Positions 24,231 through 32,780 of a DNA stretch of 64,000 nucleotides are shown in pieces. The stretch comes from a virus: the IMG/VR virus record IMGVR_UViG_3300035681_000001, positions 1 through 64,000 of that record, one strand, 5' to 3'. The notes under the pieces are model-generated. The model saw only the letters and a list, made by a program, of their open reading frames with translations. It was not told the DNA's origin and ran no database searches. How positions within the stretch are numbered: the stretch's first letter is position 1; each line of letters opens with the position of its first letter. Both the position numbers and the translations under genes were made by a program.

Positions 24231-26977
24231 ATGTCTGAAGGTGCTGAAGCGCCAACCTTAGAACCTTTTGTAAGAGGTAAAAAGGGCTGCCTTAAACTCG
24301 TTACTTCTCCATATTGGGGTAGTTGGTATAAACAAGTAGACGATCCTAAAGGTAAAGACGTAGACGCAAAAGAACTGCTAGAGCAATTTTGGATTAAAGA
24401 GTCGTTTGATAAAGTACCACTACAGCAGCTACGTAGGGTGGTTACCTTTTATAGACGTTATGTGTCTAACGTAGCAGCCAACTCGACAGTAGATACTAAT
24501 GAAGTACAAGTTTTGCTGCTGCGATCAGAAACTGATATTACAGCATGGAAAATCCTAGTTCCTAAACAAATCATTACACCCGGAACAGTCGAAGCAGTAA
24601 CTCATCCGTCTTGTGATTTAGAAACTGGTGAAGATCACTTGGTGTTTCCGCCTGAAGGGTGGGCTCATGCTGGTAGTAGCCACTCCCATAACACTATGGG
24701 TAAAAGATCCTGAAGTCTGAGTAGAATAAGGCTAATTTGTAGTCTTACTTTGCTTACTTACGCAAATCCCCGCGACGTACACGTGCGCCAAAAAGTGGTT
24801 GAACTTTTTAATAAAGGGTTTACACCACAAGAGATTCAACAAGAACTAGGTCTCCGCTACTGGCAACCTGTTTATAACGTGCTTAAAAAAGCTGGAATCT
24901 ACGAAAAGAGATCTACTAGGTACCATCGTAAGTATTTTTTTAACGAAAACTACTTCGATAATATCAATACAGAAGACAAAGCTTATTTCTTTGGTTTTCT
25001 TGCAGCAGATGGATGTATTGATTCTGATGCACAAAGGGTAAAAATAGCCCTTCAAGAAAAGGACTCAGATATCTTGTATAAGATGGTTTCTTACTTAAAC
25101 GCAAACTTTGAGCCAAAGTTTGTAAAACACCATTCTTATAATCAAGTTCATCTGTGTTTAAACTCAAAGGTTTTTAGGCACGCTCTTATACAAAAAGGTA
25201 TGAAACCCAGAAAATCTTTAACCATGAGTGCAGAGTTAACCGACTCAATCCCTGAACACCTAATAAGGCACTTTCTTAGAGGGTACTGTGATGGAGACGG
25301 TAATATATTCCTAGGAAAAAGATATAAGTCTGGGGTTAAATTCTCTGTATCAGTCATAGGGACTAAAGAATTTCTTAAATCGTCTTTTCTTAAGCACTGT
25401 TCTAGTAACTCTCCTCTCTCAAAGTATAACTCTTGTGAGATGTGGTGCTGGAAAACAGCCAAGATAGATCACGTATTTGAGTTCCTTAAATACATCTATC
25501 AAGATGCAACAGTCTACTTAGATCGTAAGTACAAATACGTAGGGGATTACGTAACTTCAGAATGTGCCCATATAAAATCAGGTGAATTGCTGGAAATCTT
25601 CCTGCCTAAGGCAAAAGACAATCAGCAGCCAAGTCTACTTGCTCAAAGTAAGTAGAAAGGTTCAGAGACTATCCCGAAAGGGAGTACGCTCAAGCGAGCG
25701 GAAGCGCCTGAATACCTATAGTTTAACTATAGGTATAAGATATAGTCCCATCCCGCATGACCGCGTTAGAGTCATAATACCGAAAGGGCGGATGTCTGTG
25801 TAGCGAACAGACACGTAAGTAATTGGCATTCTTTTCAGGTAAAGACGACCGAGGCGAACTAACCGTACCGGGCTTGCACTTTGTAATTGGTAGGATTACT
25901 ACTTCTAGCTTTGAGATTAAAGCTTCAATCGTAATGAACCGTATGCGATTTCTAGTACCTCCTGATTGGGTACTAGAAATCGGAGAAATTCCTTATAAAG
26001 TACAAGATTCAATGGTAGGAGTCTTTACTGACTCTATAGCCGTACCCTACGCTGAAAAAGTAGAAACTTACGTTAAGCGAGCTAACGAAGCTGTACCTAA
26101 ACGTACCCCTTTACCTGGTAGTTATGGACCTAGGTGGACTCGTAATAATACAAACCATGCTTATAGCTGGACACCTAAAGGTAAAAGTCCAAACGCACTG
26201 GGAGACTTTTCAGACCTACTAGGAGACGTAAACGAAATTGGTTTGTACTCTAATAAAACCGTACAAATAAACGCGCGGTCTAAACCACTAAGTATGGTTG
26301 TCAAACAGCTTAATTTGCTGTTGGACGGACTTAAGTATCAACACTCTGCAGTAGTCTTTGAAGCTCTGGTAAATAAAGGATTCATCAGTGAGCAAGCTGC
26401 ACTGATAGCTGCAGGTGAAGCTACAGAAGTCGCACAGCAAGCTGAAGTGTGGAGTTTTAAAAAGCCTAGCGGACTAGCAGACCTAGTTGATAACTTCAAT
26501 GAATCAGAAACTGAACCCCCACAAGATCAGTTAGACGCTACCTTTAGTCTTTTAGCTTCGTTGCTAGGTGACTTATACGATGGTTACAACGAATCAGACG
26601 CAGTGTACGGTTTACTCTACACACTAACTCTTATTGATAAGAAAACAGTACAGCTGTATACAATTGAGTATAAAAAAGCACTTAACTGGGGAGTTTGTCT
26701 AGCTAAGCGCCTACCCAGTACGTTTGACGGTGATTGGACAAGCGTAGAAAAACTAGCTGTGGTGCTGAAATCTTTAATAAAAGATGACCACTACCGTAAA
26801 ATAGTTTACGGAATTCTGTTGAACGTAGGGTACCTAGAAGCCGAAAACCTACCAGTTGACAGCACCACGGCTGAACTTTGGCGGCGTAGCGCTGCTGAAT
26901 TTACCGATACCAATACTGATACTGACTTAGGTTTGGCAGCCACTCACTACGAACCTGATTGGACTGATCGTATTTAA
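24231..26977 (+). CDS. JAB/JAMM (PRTRC-A-like) isopeptidase, gene split by a group I intron
   Basis: Exon 1 is 24231-24701 (157 codons) and exon 2 is 25826-26977, giving a 540-aa product after splicing. Exon 1 ends HSHNTMG and exon 2 starts AFFSGKDD. Joined, they make the JAMM signature H-x-H-x7-S-x-x-D (H151, H153, S161, D164), so the metalloprotease site exists only in the spliced message. The rest of exon 1 and the first ~60 residues of exon 2 form the JAB fold; the C-terminal ~300 residues are helical and unassigned. It is followed with no gap by an E2/PRTRC-B-like gene and a ThiF-like gene. It likely removes or matures a ubiquitin-like protein. Splice sites are inferred from frame, motif, T at the exon end and G at the intron end. 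Confidence 0.88.
24702..25825 (+). mobile_element. group I intron in the JAB gene
   Basis: About 1124 bp. Core landmarks: GAATTGCTGGAAATC (25583-25597, P3/P4 side), AATCAGCAGCCAAG (25620-25633, P4-P6 region), TTCAGAGACTA (about 25661-25671) and AAGATATAGTCC (25737-25748), the last two forming P7. A perfect stem ATACCTATAGTT/AACTATAGGTAT (25712-25735) fits P8. The preceding exon ends in T and the intron ends in G, as group I introns require. It carries a homing nuclease gene. Exact ends could shift slightly. Confidence 0.88.
24750..25655 (+). CDS. LAGLIDADG homing endonuclease (intron-encoded)
   Basis: A 301-aa protein. An N-terminal HTH (~residues 10-55, GFTPQEIQQELGLRYWQPVY) precedes two LAGLIDADG helices: AYFFGFLAADGCIDSD at ~80 and LIRHFLRGYCDGDGNIF at ~180. 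Both retain the acidic residue, so it is probably active and cuts intronless alleles at the JAMM site. The last ~24 codons run through the intron core (GELLEIF..., KDNQQPSLL), so the same bases serve the protein and the ribozyme. Confidence 0.88.
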   Translation: MLTYANPRDVHVRQKVVELFNKGFTPQEIQQELGLRYWQPVYNVLKKAGIYEKRSTRYHRKYFFNENYFDNINTEDKAYFFGFLAADGCIDSDAQRVKIALQEKDSDILYKMVSYLNANFEPKFVKHHSYNQVHLCLNSKVFRHALIQKGMKPRKSLTMSAELTDSIPEHLIRHFLRGYCDGDGNIFLGKRYKSGVKFSVSVIGTKEFLKSSFLKHCSSNSPLSKYNSCEMWCWKTAKIDHVFEFLKYIYQDATVYLDRKYKYVGDYVTSECAHIKSGELLEIFLPKAKDNQQPSLLAQSK

Positions 26978-28066
26978 ATGAGCACTTTCACTCTAGCTAC
27001 AGAGCAACCTACACCTACCAGAAAGACTATTGCCAGAGGTCGCCATAAATTTATTGCTTTCCCTGGCGAAACCCAAAAGGCACTGTTTTCATACACACTT
27101 GGTGGTTCATCACACCAATGCTTAGACGTTAATGGTAGTACTAGAAGAATACCACAAAATTATCATTCTGTAAGAATTTTCACTATCACAGCACCTAGAA
27201 CTGCTCTGGTACCTTTACCAGAATCTGGAGATCAAAAGAAATGGTTAAATATTTTTACTGAAAGAACTTGCAAAAACTGCTCGCACTTAGCGCAACCAGC
27301 TCTAGCTGTACAGTCTGCTTTTCTAGCAGACCGCAACATAATAAACCTTAAAATAGACGCACTAGAACGAGTAGTAGCTAGGTATCAAACTGGAACTTGT
27401 AAAGGTGTACAAGCACATCAAACAGGTATTTGTCCTGCCTCACACAACATAGCTGAGGGCTTGTCCTCATTGGACACTGCAGTTATGCAAGTTCCTGCTT
27501 TGTGTCTAATGTCTACTTATACTAGTCAAACAGACCTACTAGCCTTTAGCGAAAGGGAGTACAACCTTTTTGCTTATCGAGAAACTGATCAAAAAGTAGG
27601 CCCTTACTGCCCAGCTAATGTGCACTCATCAGGAAAAATCTGTTGGGGTAGAGAAATGCAAAACAGCAACGTTAAACCTCGCACACCTAAAGAAGCGTTG
27701 TCTATGTACTGGGGGTCTGGTTTTAACCAAGACTTAGCGTCTCAACGGGGCTCAAGTCTAAAAACTACTTTAGAAAACTATCGACAAACTGAAACTAGTT
27801 ACGGAAAACTACAAAATTATTTGCACGAGCATAAATACGGTACCAGCCAACCGTGTGTCGGCATCTATTTAAGCTCTTACAGAAACTTGTTGCAAAAAGT
27901 TCCTGCTGAGCACCACATAAAATTAGGAGAAGAGACAATGGTACTAGCTTGGGTCTTATACGCTGAACCAGAAAGGTACGTACTAGATTGCAACGGCTTT
28001 CTGGTAGAAATGAGTAAATTAAATGGCTCCTCCACAGTAAACATCCATAACCTTACTGAATCCTGA
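26978..28066 (+). CDS. PRTRC-B / E2-like protein of the ubiquitin-like cassette
   Basis: A 362-aa Cys-rich protein starting directly after the JAB stop. The segment YCPANVHSSGKICWG (~residues 210-224), followed ~30 residues on by MYWGSGFNQD, matches the 'PNV..dG.iCwG...fw.S.Fn' pattern of PRTRC system protein B and the prokaryotic E2-like family (from memory). C211 and C222 are candidate active-site Cys; C98, C101, C141 and C152 could bind metal. Probable role: receive a ubiquitin-like protein from the ThiF-like partner and pass it on. Its stop overlaps the ThiF start as TGATG. Family call is by pattern only. Confidence 0.72.
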   Translation: MSTFTLATEQPTPTRKTIARGRHKFIAFPGETQKALFSYTLGGSSHQCLDVNGSTRRIPQNYHSVRIFTITAPRTALVPLPESGDQKKWLNIFTERTCKNCSHLAQPALAVQSAFLADRNIINLKIDALERVVARYQTGTCKGVQAHQTGICPASHNIAEGLSSLDTAVMQVPALCLMSTYTSQTDLLAFSEREYNLFAYRETDQKVGPYCPANVHSSGKICWGREMQNSNVKPRTPKEALSMYWGSGFNQDLASQRGSSLKTTLENYRQTETSYGKLQNYLHEHKYGTSQPCVGIYLSSYRNLLQKVPAEHHIKLGEETMVLAWVLYAEPERYVLDCNGFLVEMSKLNGSSTVNIHNLTES

Positions 28067-28854
28067 TGAAATTCGACCAAGTTCACCTAGTAGGTCTGGG
28101 TGGTACCGGTTCGTACTTAGCTAAACCTCTTACTAGGTTGCTTAAATACCACAACCAAGGTACGACTAACTTACACTTCTGGGATAAAGACCTAGTAGAA
28201 CCACACAACCTGATCCGCCAAGACTTTGGTGCTGAAGCTGTAGACCAAAATAAAGCTGAAATCATGGCCTCAGAACTAAAGTCTATCAACCCTTACATCC
28301 GAGTACACACTGGTTGGTTTGTACCTGATACCCTAAACGAATGGTTGACTCAACAGCCAGCTAACAATTTGTTAATAGTACTGGCTGTTGATAACGACGC
28401 CACGCGTAATGCAATCATCGTAGAACTAGATGCAATGCCCAACCAAGACTTTGTGCTAGTACTGCCAGGTAATGGCTATGACACCGGCAATACTTATTGG
28501 TACGGTAGGCAAGGTAGCGAAACAGCTCCTGTACACCCGTTCGACGTAGCGGATAACTGGGCTTTTCCGCAAGACGGTTTGCCTGGAGATTGTGCAGAAG
28601 AAGCTAAGTCTACACCTCAACTTATAACCAGTAACTTTTCCCAAGCACTATGTTCGTTGGAGATCGTACTAGGGCTATTGAACGACACACCTATGCCATT
28701 CAAAATGGATTACTCGGGTCCTAATTTCAGTATTCGAGCAGAAGGTAAACCTACGTACTTTCCTAGCTTGATTAAACCTGAACCCGTGGTAGTGGCGGCT
28801 CCTGCAGCCCCAGTAGTAGAGCCCGAACTCCCAGTAGTTGACTTGTTCTGTTAA
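28066..28854 (+). CDS. ThiF/E1-like activating enzyme
   Basis: A 262-aa protein with a Rossmann fold typical of ThiF/MoeB/E1: GLGGTGS at residues 10-16, FWDKDLVEPHNLIRQDF at 38-54 and Q61-x-K63. These supply the adenylation residues (D42, N48, R51, Q52, K63). Candidate thiol residues are C176 (in DCAEEA) and C196. A Pro/Val/Ala-rich tail ends in FC. It is closest in layout to the PRTRC ThiF protein: short, single domain, no rhodanese or MoeZ part. Expected reaction: adenylate the C-terminus of a ubiquitin-like protein. It is coupled to the upstream E2-like gene and converges on virion genes with 1 bp between stops. Confidence 0.9.
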   Translation: MKFDQVHLVGLGGTGSYLAKPLTRLLKYHNQGTTNLHFWDKDLVEPHNLIRQDFGAEAVDQNKAEIMASELKSINPYIRVHTGWFVPDTLNEWLTQQPANNLLIVLAVDNDATRNAIIVELDAMPNQDFVLVLPGNGYDTGNTYWYGRQGSETAPVHPFDVADNWAFPQDGLPGDCAEEAKSTPQLITSNFSQALCSLEIVLGLLNDTPMPFKMDYSGPNFSIRAEGKPTYFPSLIKPEPVVVAAPAAPVVEPELPVVDLFC

Positions 28855-28855
28855 G

Positions 28856-29338
28856 TCAGTAACTACCTCCATAGGTCCTGCCTACTATAAGCCCTCTAGC
28901 AGCCATACTTAACACATCAGACTGCAAAGAAGAGGTAACGTGTAGAGCAGGATCTATCAAACCCATATTGTAGTTAAACTTCTGACCAAAAGTAACTAAG
29001 TCATCAGCGGTAGGGTCTTCTTCAAAGGCCCCTAGTTCAGCTCTCAATAAACCGTAAACTACTGGAGCACTAGAAACAACAGTACCGCTACCAGCAAACA
29101 ACGCAATTATGAAACAACCTAACCCACTAGTAGGAGCAGCAGTAAAAGTTATTGAATCACCTGAAACACTAAAGTTTGCTGCTGGAGACTGCGGTACACC
29201 ACCGATAACTACGTTTAACTGAGCTGCGTTTACTGGAACAAAAGCACCACCGGACAACCTTAGAGGAAAAGTGGTACGAGAACCATTAAAGAAGGTAGAA
29301 ATGTCATCTAATACTACGTTGCTCGCTGCATTAGACAT
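28856..29338 (-). CDS. virion structural protein (160 aa)
   Basis: A 160-aa Ser/Thr/Gly/Val-rich beta protein ending in GGSY. It begins MSNAASNVVLDDISTFFNGS and has the pattern 'NV.LDDIS..FNG..T.F.L', typical of small phage structural proteins. Coupled to the next virion gene upstream: the start overlaps its stop as TGATG with a GGAGG Shine-Dalgarno 8 nt before the ATG. Confidence 0.75.
   Translation of the reverse strand: MSNAASNVVLDDISTFFNGSRTTFPLRLSGGAFVPVNAAQLNVVIGGVPQSPAANFSVSGDSITFTAAPTSGLGCFIIALFAGSGTVVSSAPVVYGLLRAELGAFEEDPTADDLVTFGQKFNYNMGLIDPALHVTSSLQSDVLSMAARGLIVGRTYGGSY
28857..28872 (-). repeat. 16-bp direct repeat, copy 1 (GGSY terminus)
   Basis: CAGTAACTACCTCCAT is repeated exactly at 29339-29354. 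On the minus strand it encodes Gly-Gly-Ser-Tyr-stop and contains GGAGG. At this copy no gene follows, so the Shine-Dalgarno is unused. Confidence 0.8.
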
Positions 29339-29754
29339 CAGTAACTACCTCCATCCCAGCTAGTACCCGTTAAACCTACAGTACCATCCATAGCTTCTAA
29401 AGAACCACCATAAACCAAACCTGTACTCTGTTTTCCATCTAACACCGTAATAGAATCAACTACTAGCTTATCTAAAGTGATTACACCAGCAGCGTTAATA
29501 TAAGGTATTTTGAGATTCTCAGCTGTAGCAGTAAGGTTGTCTGAACTGAGCAGTTGATCTAAGTTAAAATTATAAGCTTCAATATGAGTACGCAAAGTAT
29601 CAGCAGTCTCATCATTATCTGATAAGCCAGTAGAAGTCCGACGCAAACCGTTGTACGTAATACGGTAAGGTCCAGCTGGAGGCGCTAAAGTGTCGTTATA
29701 AGCAGGATGTGCTAAAACATCCCCGAGGTCCGTTCCTTGAGTAAAGTTAGGCAT
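29338..29754 (-). CDS. virion structural protein (138 aa)
   Basis: A 138-aa protein ending, like its downstream neighbour, in GGSY. It carries a long helix-rich middle and a Gly/Ser/Asp-rich C-terminus. Fibre or baseplate accessory protein by composition and pairing. Its start lies only 24 bp from the divergent plus-strand start at 29779, so promoters for the two must overlap the genes. Confidence 0.72.
   Translation of the reverse strand: MPNFTQGTDLGDVLAHPAYNDTLAPPAGPYRITYNGLRRTSTGLSDNDETADTLRTHIEAYNFNLDQLLSSDNLTATAENLKIPYINAAGVITLDKLVVDSITVLDGKQSTGLVYGGSLEAMDGTVGLTGTSWDGGSY
29339..29354 (-). repeat. 16-bp direct repeat, copy 2 (working ribosome-binding site)
   Basis: Same 16 bases as 28857-28872. 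Here the GGAGG lies 8 nt before the ATG at 29338, so the last codons of one gene are the ribosome-binding site of the next. Confidence 0.8.
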
Positions 29755-29778
29755 TAAAGAGAAACACTTCCTAGTAGA

Positions 29779-30138
29779 ATGATAACTGACCTGTATACAC
29801 CAGCAATGACTCTTTTCTCAACCGCTTGCACCCTGCAAGAACTACACGAACAACTAGCAGCAGTAGAGCTGCGCATAGTCAACAATCAAAAGCTAAAAGC
29901 TCAATACGAATTACGCAAACTAGAAATTGAAGGGGAATTCCAATACGCCGTTGCTTTTGACAGTACTCTCAAAAACGATACCCAACGATCAGCTGTTTTA
30001 ATAAAAGAAAAACTAAGCTCTAAGGAATGGATTCAGCTCATGAAAGTGGATCTTCCTAACGTAGAAGCAGAACTAACTGCTGACCACTTTAAGGAAAAAA
30101 CACTCAGAGAAATCGTGAGCTGGCTAATTAAATCGTAA
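29779..30138 (+). CDS. small coiled-coil protein (119 aa)
   Basis: A 119-aa charged, helical protein. ATG 29779 is used here; ATG 29806 (MTLFSTACTLQELHEQ) is an alternative. The middle (LHEQLAAVELRIVNNQKLKA) is heptad-like. Such proteins before recombination genes may act as accessory factors, but no family is recognised. It starts the plus-strand replication block. Confidence 0.65.
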   Translation: MITDLYTPAMTLFSTACTLQELHEQLAAVELRIVNNQKLKAQYELRKLEIEGEFQYAVAFDSTLKNDTQRSAVLIKEKLSSKEWIQLMKVDLPNVEAELTADHFKEKTLREIVSWLIKS

Positions 30139-30140
30139 GT

Positions 30141-30158
30141 AAACAGTACAACGTTTGG
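30141..30158 (+). promoter_or_regulatory. recurring phage motif upstream of 30175 gene
   Basis: AAACAGTACAACGTTTGG lies 16 bp before the GTG at 30175. It keeps the AGTACAACGT..GG core of the copies at 24193 and 43331 but lacks one AA before the AGTA. Confidence 0.45.
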
Positions 30159-30174
30159 TCTGTAGTACTATTGT

Positions 30175-30795
30175 GTGCGTTTTGTGGCTTCATCAGGTCT
30201 AATTAAACCCAGATATATTAACTATTCTTCGTTACACTTAAGAGACTGGTTAGCATCAAAAGTAAGGTTGCTACTGAAACAACAACCAGTTAACCAGACA
30301 CCTAATAATCCTTTAGAGTCGTACGTATATTACCTAGAACGTTTTAGGTTTACTCACTTGATGCTTAGTGAACTAAAAACCTATTACCCTAAACAAGCTG
30401 CTGTACAAGACGGCAGTGTATATCACCCGGTGCTATTTGACATAACGTCAATTGATACTGCTCGACTTCGTCTAGAAGCAGCGTGCTGTGCATGGCTAAG
30501 TTGGGATGGTAAAACCCTAAAAGACGTAGGGGTACCTGTAGACCAGATACCTGACGGGTTGTCTTATGGTTTAGTGTTACGGTACCCTGAGCCAATAATG
30601 AGAGCTGCCTGCTATTTAGCAGAAGAAACTAAAGAAGAAGAACTGCTATATCGAATCACCCCAGAAAAACACTACCAAGCAGAACAATTCGCGCTGCAAG
30701 AACTAAGACGTAGTTTTGACTTAACTGAAACTCAAATAGATAACATCCTTTCGGGACACCGGCAGCATTCTTTAGCTGTTAGGCCCTTACCTTAA
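30175..30795 (+). CDS. hypothetical protein (206 aa)
   Basis: A 206-aa protein with a GTG start 16 bp after a recurring control motif. Mostly helical, with Leu-rich and Tyr-rich segments (ESYVYYLERFRFTHLML). No recognised domain. It ends one base before the convergent minus-strand gene at 30796. Its place before RecA suggests a DNA metabolism role, but this is position only. Confidence 0.65.
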   Translation: MRFVASSGLIKPRYINYSSLHLRDWLASKVRLLLKQQPVNQTPNNPLESYVYYLERFRFTHLMLSELKTYYPKQAAVQDGSVYHPVLFDITSIDTARLRLEAACCAWLSWDGKTLKDVGVPVDQIPDGLSYGLVLRYPEPIMRAACYLAEETKEEELLYRITPEKHYQAEQFALQELRRSFDLTETQIDNILSGHRQHSLAVRPLP

Positions 30796-31236
30796 TTACG
30801 AATCACCAGCAGCTACAAATAGTTCAACCAAAGCAGCCGGATAACCTTCAGGCGGTTGCCCAGCAGGCAGCGACAAAGGTTGAGCCGGAACTTGCACTCT
30901 TATTGAAGTAACTACATCCAATGGAGTTTCGCTGGTATCCACTACGTGCATAGTAAAAGTACTCAACAGACTAGTGTAACTAGTACTAGCAGTAGTAAAG
31001 GTTACTCGTACCGGTCTAGTGGACTTTACCAGCAAAACTCTAGGGGCTGTAAAACCTTGAGCTGCTAAGTTAAAGTCTTCATAAGACGCAGCTGGAATCC
31101 TACTAGTGATGTTGTAAGCGTAGATAGGAGCTTGCCGAGTGCCAAAAGATGCCTCGGGTAACTTCAAGAAATGCTTGACGTTATTAAGCGAGCTGCTGAC
31201 AGACACACTAGCTGTAGCAATTACGTTATAAGCCAT
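30796..31236 (-). CDS. virion structural protein (146 aa)
   Basis: I choose ATG 31236 (MAYNVIATASVSVSSSLNN); the frame extends four codons further to a TTG. The product is Ser/Thr/Val-rich and beta-predicted (TFTMHVVDTSETPLDVVTSI), like head-decoration or fibre proteins. It is a lone minus-strand gene inside the plus-strand replication block, converging on 30175-30795 and divergent from 31259. Confidence 0.65.
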   Translation of the reverse strand: MAYNVIATASVSVSSSLNNVKHFLKLPEASFGTRQAPIYAYNITSRIPAASYEDFNLAAQGFTAPRVLLVKSTRPVRVTFTTASTSYTSLLSTFTMHVVDTSETPLDVVTSIRVQVPAQPLSLPAGQPPEGYPAALVELFVAAGDS

Positions 31237-31258
31237 CAAAAAAACCAATACTAACTCT

Positions 31259-31771
31259 ATGTTACGAAACTGTCCATTAGAGTACTACAACAATTGTGCT
31301 GGAGCAGGAAAAGATTGTCGGGTCTGTAGTGCAGGTTCAGGTCTTAAAAACAAGTGCTTATACCAACCACTAGTACCGCCTGAACACCACTGTTACTACC
31401 ACCCGTTACAACAACCTGATAATCCCTTAGTAATAGAAAAAGAAAAGCGAAAAAAAATACTTAAAAGAGCGCAAGCTACAGAACGTACCGTAGAGCAAGA
31501 AATCATAAAAGGTACTTTGAGGTCGGGAGCAGCTTTAGGGGATGGTGACCACTTGCTGTTAGATAGTATCCGCCAAGAAGTCAAAGACCGAGGCGCCCGA
31601 AGTTCATGGAACCTGAGTTGGAGCGAGTATACTAAAGGCTGCCGGCAGGGCATCCAAGTTTACGCTGTTTCCATACAGCCTCCGAGCGGCCCTCGTAAAA
31701 CAATGTATATGATGGAAGAACACGTATTCACCGCCTTGCTAGCTAGTATTCAAGCATCTCAACATGAGTGA
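31259..31771 (+). CDS. Cys-rich hypothetical protein (170 aa), upstream of RecA
   Basis: A 170-aa protein with six Cys in the first ~50 residues (NCPLEYYNNCAGAGKDCRVC, then C and HHCYYHP), likely one or two zinc sites. The rest is basic and helical with a C-terminal strand pair (VYAVSIQPPSGPRKTMYMM). This looks like a small nuclease or nucleic-acid-binding protein, but no catalytic motif is evident. It overlaps the RecA gene by 8 bp. Confidence 0.65.
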   Translation: MLRNCPLEYYNNCAGAGKDCRVCSAGSGLKNKCLYQPLVPPEHHCYYHPLQQPDNPLVIEKEKRKKILKRAQATERTVEQEIIKGTLRSGAALGDGDHLLLDSIRQEVKDRGARSSWNLSWSEYTKGCRQGIQVYAVSIQPPSGPRKTMYMMEEHVFTALLASIQASQHE

Positions 31772-32780
31772 CTTAAGTGATTATCTAAAGAAGAAATATA
31801 AAGACACCGTCAAAGTCGGAGATGACTTTCCTCCTATTAAGAGAATTTCTACCGGCATTTTAGGACTAGACATCATCTTAGGAGGTGGGCTACCGTTAGG
31901 TCGAATAGGTGAAATATTCGGTATTGAGTCAGGGGGTAAAACAGCTACCTCGTTGGCTTTGATCAAAGCAGCTCAACTACAAGGTATCGAGCCTGTTTTT
32001 ATAGATATGGAAAGAACCTTAGACCCAGACCAAGTAAACAGAACGGGTATTGATAACGAGTTGTTCCACCGAGCTTTTCCTAACTACGGAGAAGAAGCTA
32101 TTGATCTAGGTCTAGAAGCAGCTACTGCAGGCTCTAAGTTAATCATTATTGATTCTGTACCAGGCTTAACCCCTAAGTCCACAGAAGAAAAAGTCGAAAA
32201 AGACTCGGAAGCTAGGTCTATGGGAGCCGTAGCCGGGCTGCTTACTAGACTAATGGGAAAAATCATCAAAGGTGTTGAAACCTCAGAATGCTCTTGGATA
32301 TTCCTAAACCAAGTTAGAGACAAAATGAACTCTCCTTATGGAGGGGTCCACACACCAGGTGGTCACGCTAAAGATCATATGTGTTCTTGGCGTTTACAAA
32401 TCACACACGCTATTCAAGAAAAAGATAAAGAAGGCGTAATTACCTCGTACATCAAAGGCCTAAAAAACAAGACTGCCCCAGCAGGTCTTACTGGGGAACT
32501 AGTAATAGAAAAAGGTATCGTAAACGCAGCGGCTTCCTTAGTAGATGGTGCTATTCGAGCTGGGCTCTTAGAAAAGGCGGGCAGTTGGATCAAGTTCTCT
32601 AATGAAGTAGTAGAAGAATTCAGCCTACCCAAAGCCAACCTAGCTCAAGGTAGTGTAAAGGCCGGCGCTGAACTGCTAGCTAACCCTGAGTTGTACAAGA
32701 TCCTATACAACCGCTCTTTGATAGCTAGCGGTGTACTGCCTGACCGAATTCCTAATTATTGGAAACTGACTAATGAGTGA
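31764..32780 (+). CDS. RecA/UvsX-like recombinase
   Basis: A 338-aa RecA-family ATPase. Walker A is GIESGGKT (residues 53-60). Walker B is LIIIDSVPGL (~125-134). Loop L2 and the MSW stretch are represented by IFLNQVRDKMNSPYGGV followed by TPGGHA. RecA-like N-terminal phrase RISTGILGLDIILGGGLPLG is clear. Length fits bacterial RecA and its close phage forms; the C-terminal domain is short. It should pair homologous strands during recombination-dependent replication. The start overlaps the upstream Cys-rich gene, and the stop overlaps the next start by 8 bp. Confidence 0.95.
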   Translation: MSDLSDYLKKKYKDTVKVGDDFPPIKRISTGILGLDIILGGGLPLGRIGEIFGIESGGKTATSLALIKAAQLQGIEPVFIDMERTLDPDQVNRTGIDNELFHRAFPNYGEEAIDLGLEAATAGSKLIIIDSVPGLTPKSTEEKVEKDSEARSMGAVAGLLTRLMGKIIKGVETSECSWIFLNQVRDKMNSPYGGVHTPGGHAKDHMCSWRLQITHAIQEKDKEGVITSYIKGLKNKTAPAGLTGELVIEKGIVNAAASLVDGAIRAGLLEKAGSWIKFSNEVVEEFSLPKANLAQGSVKAGAELLANPELYKILYNRSLIASGVLPDRIPNYWKLTNE

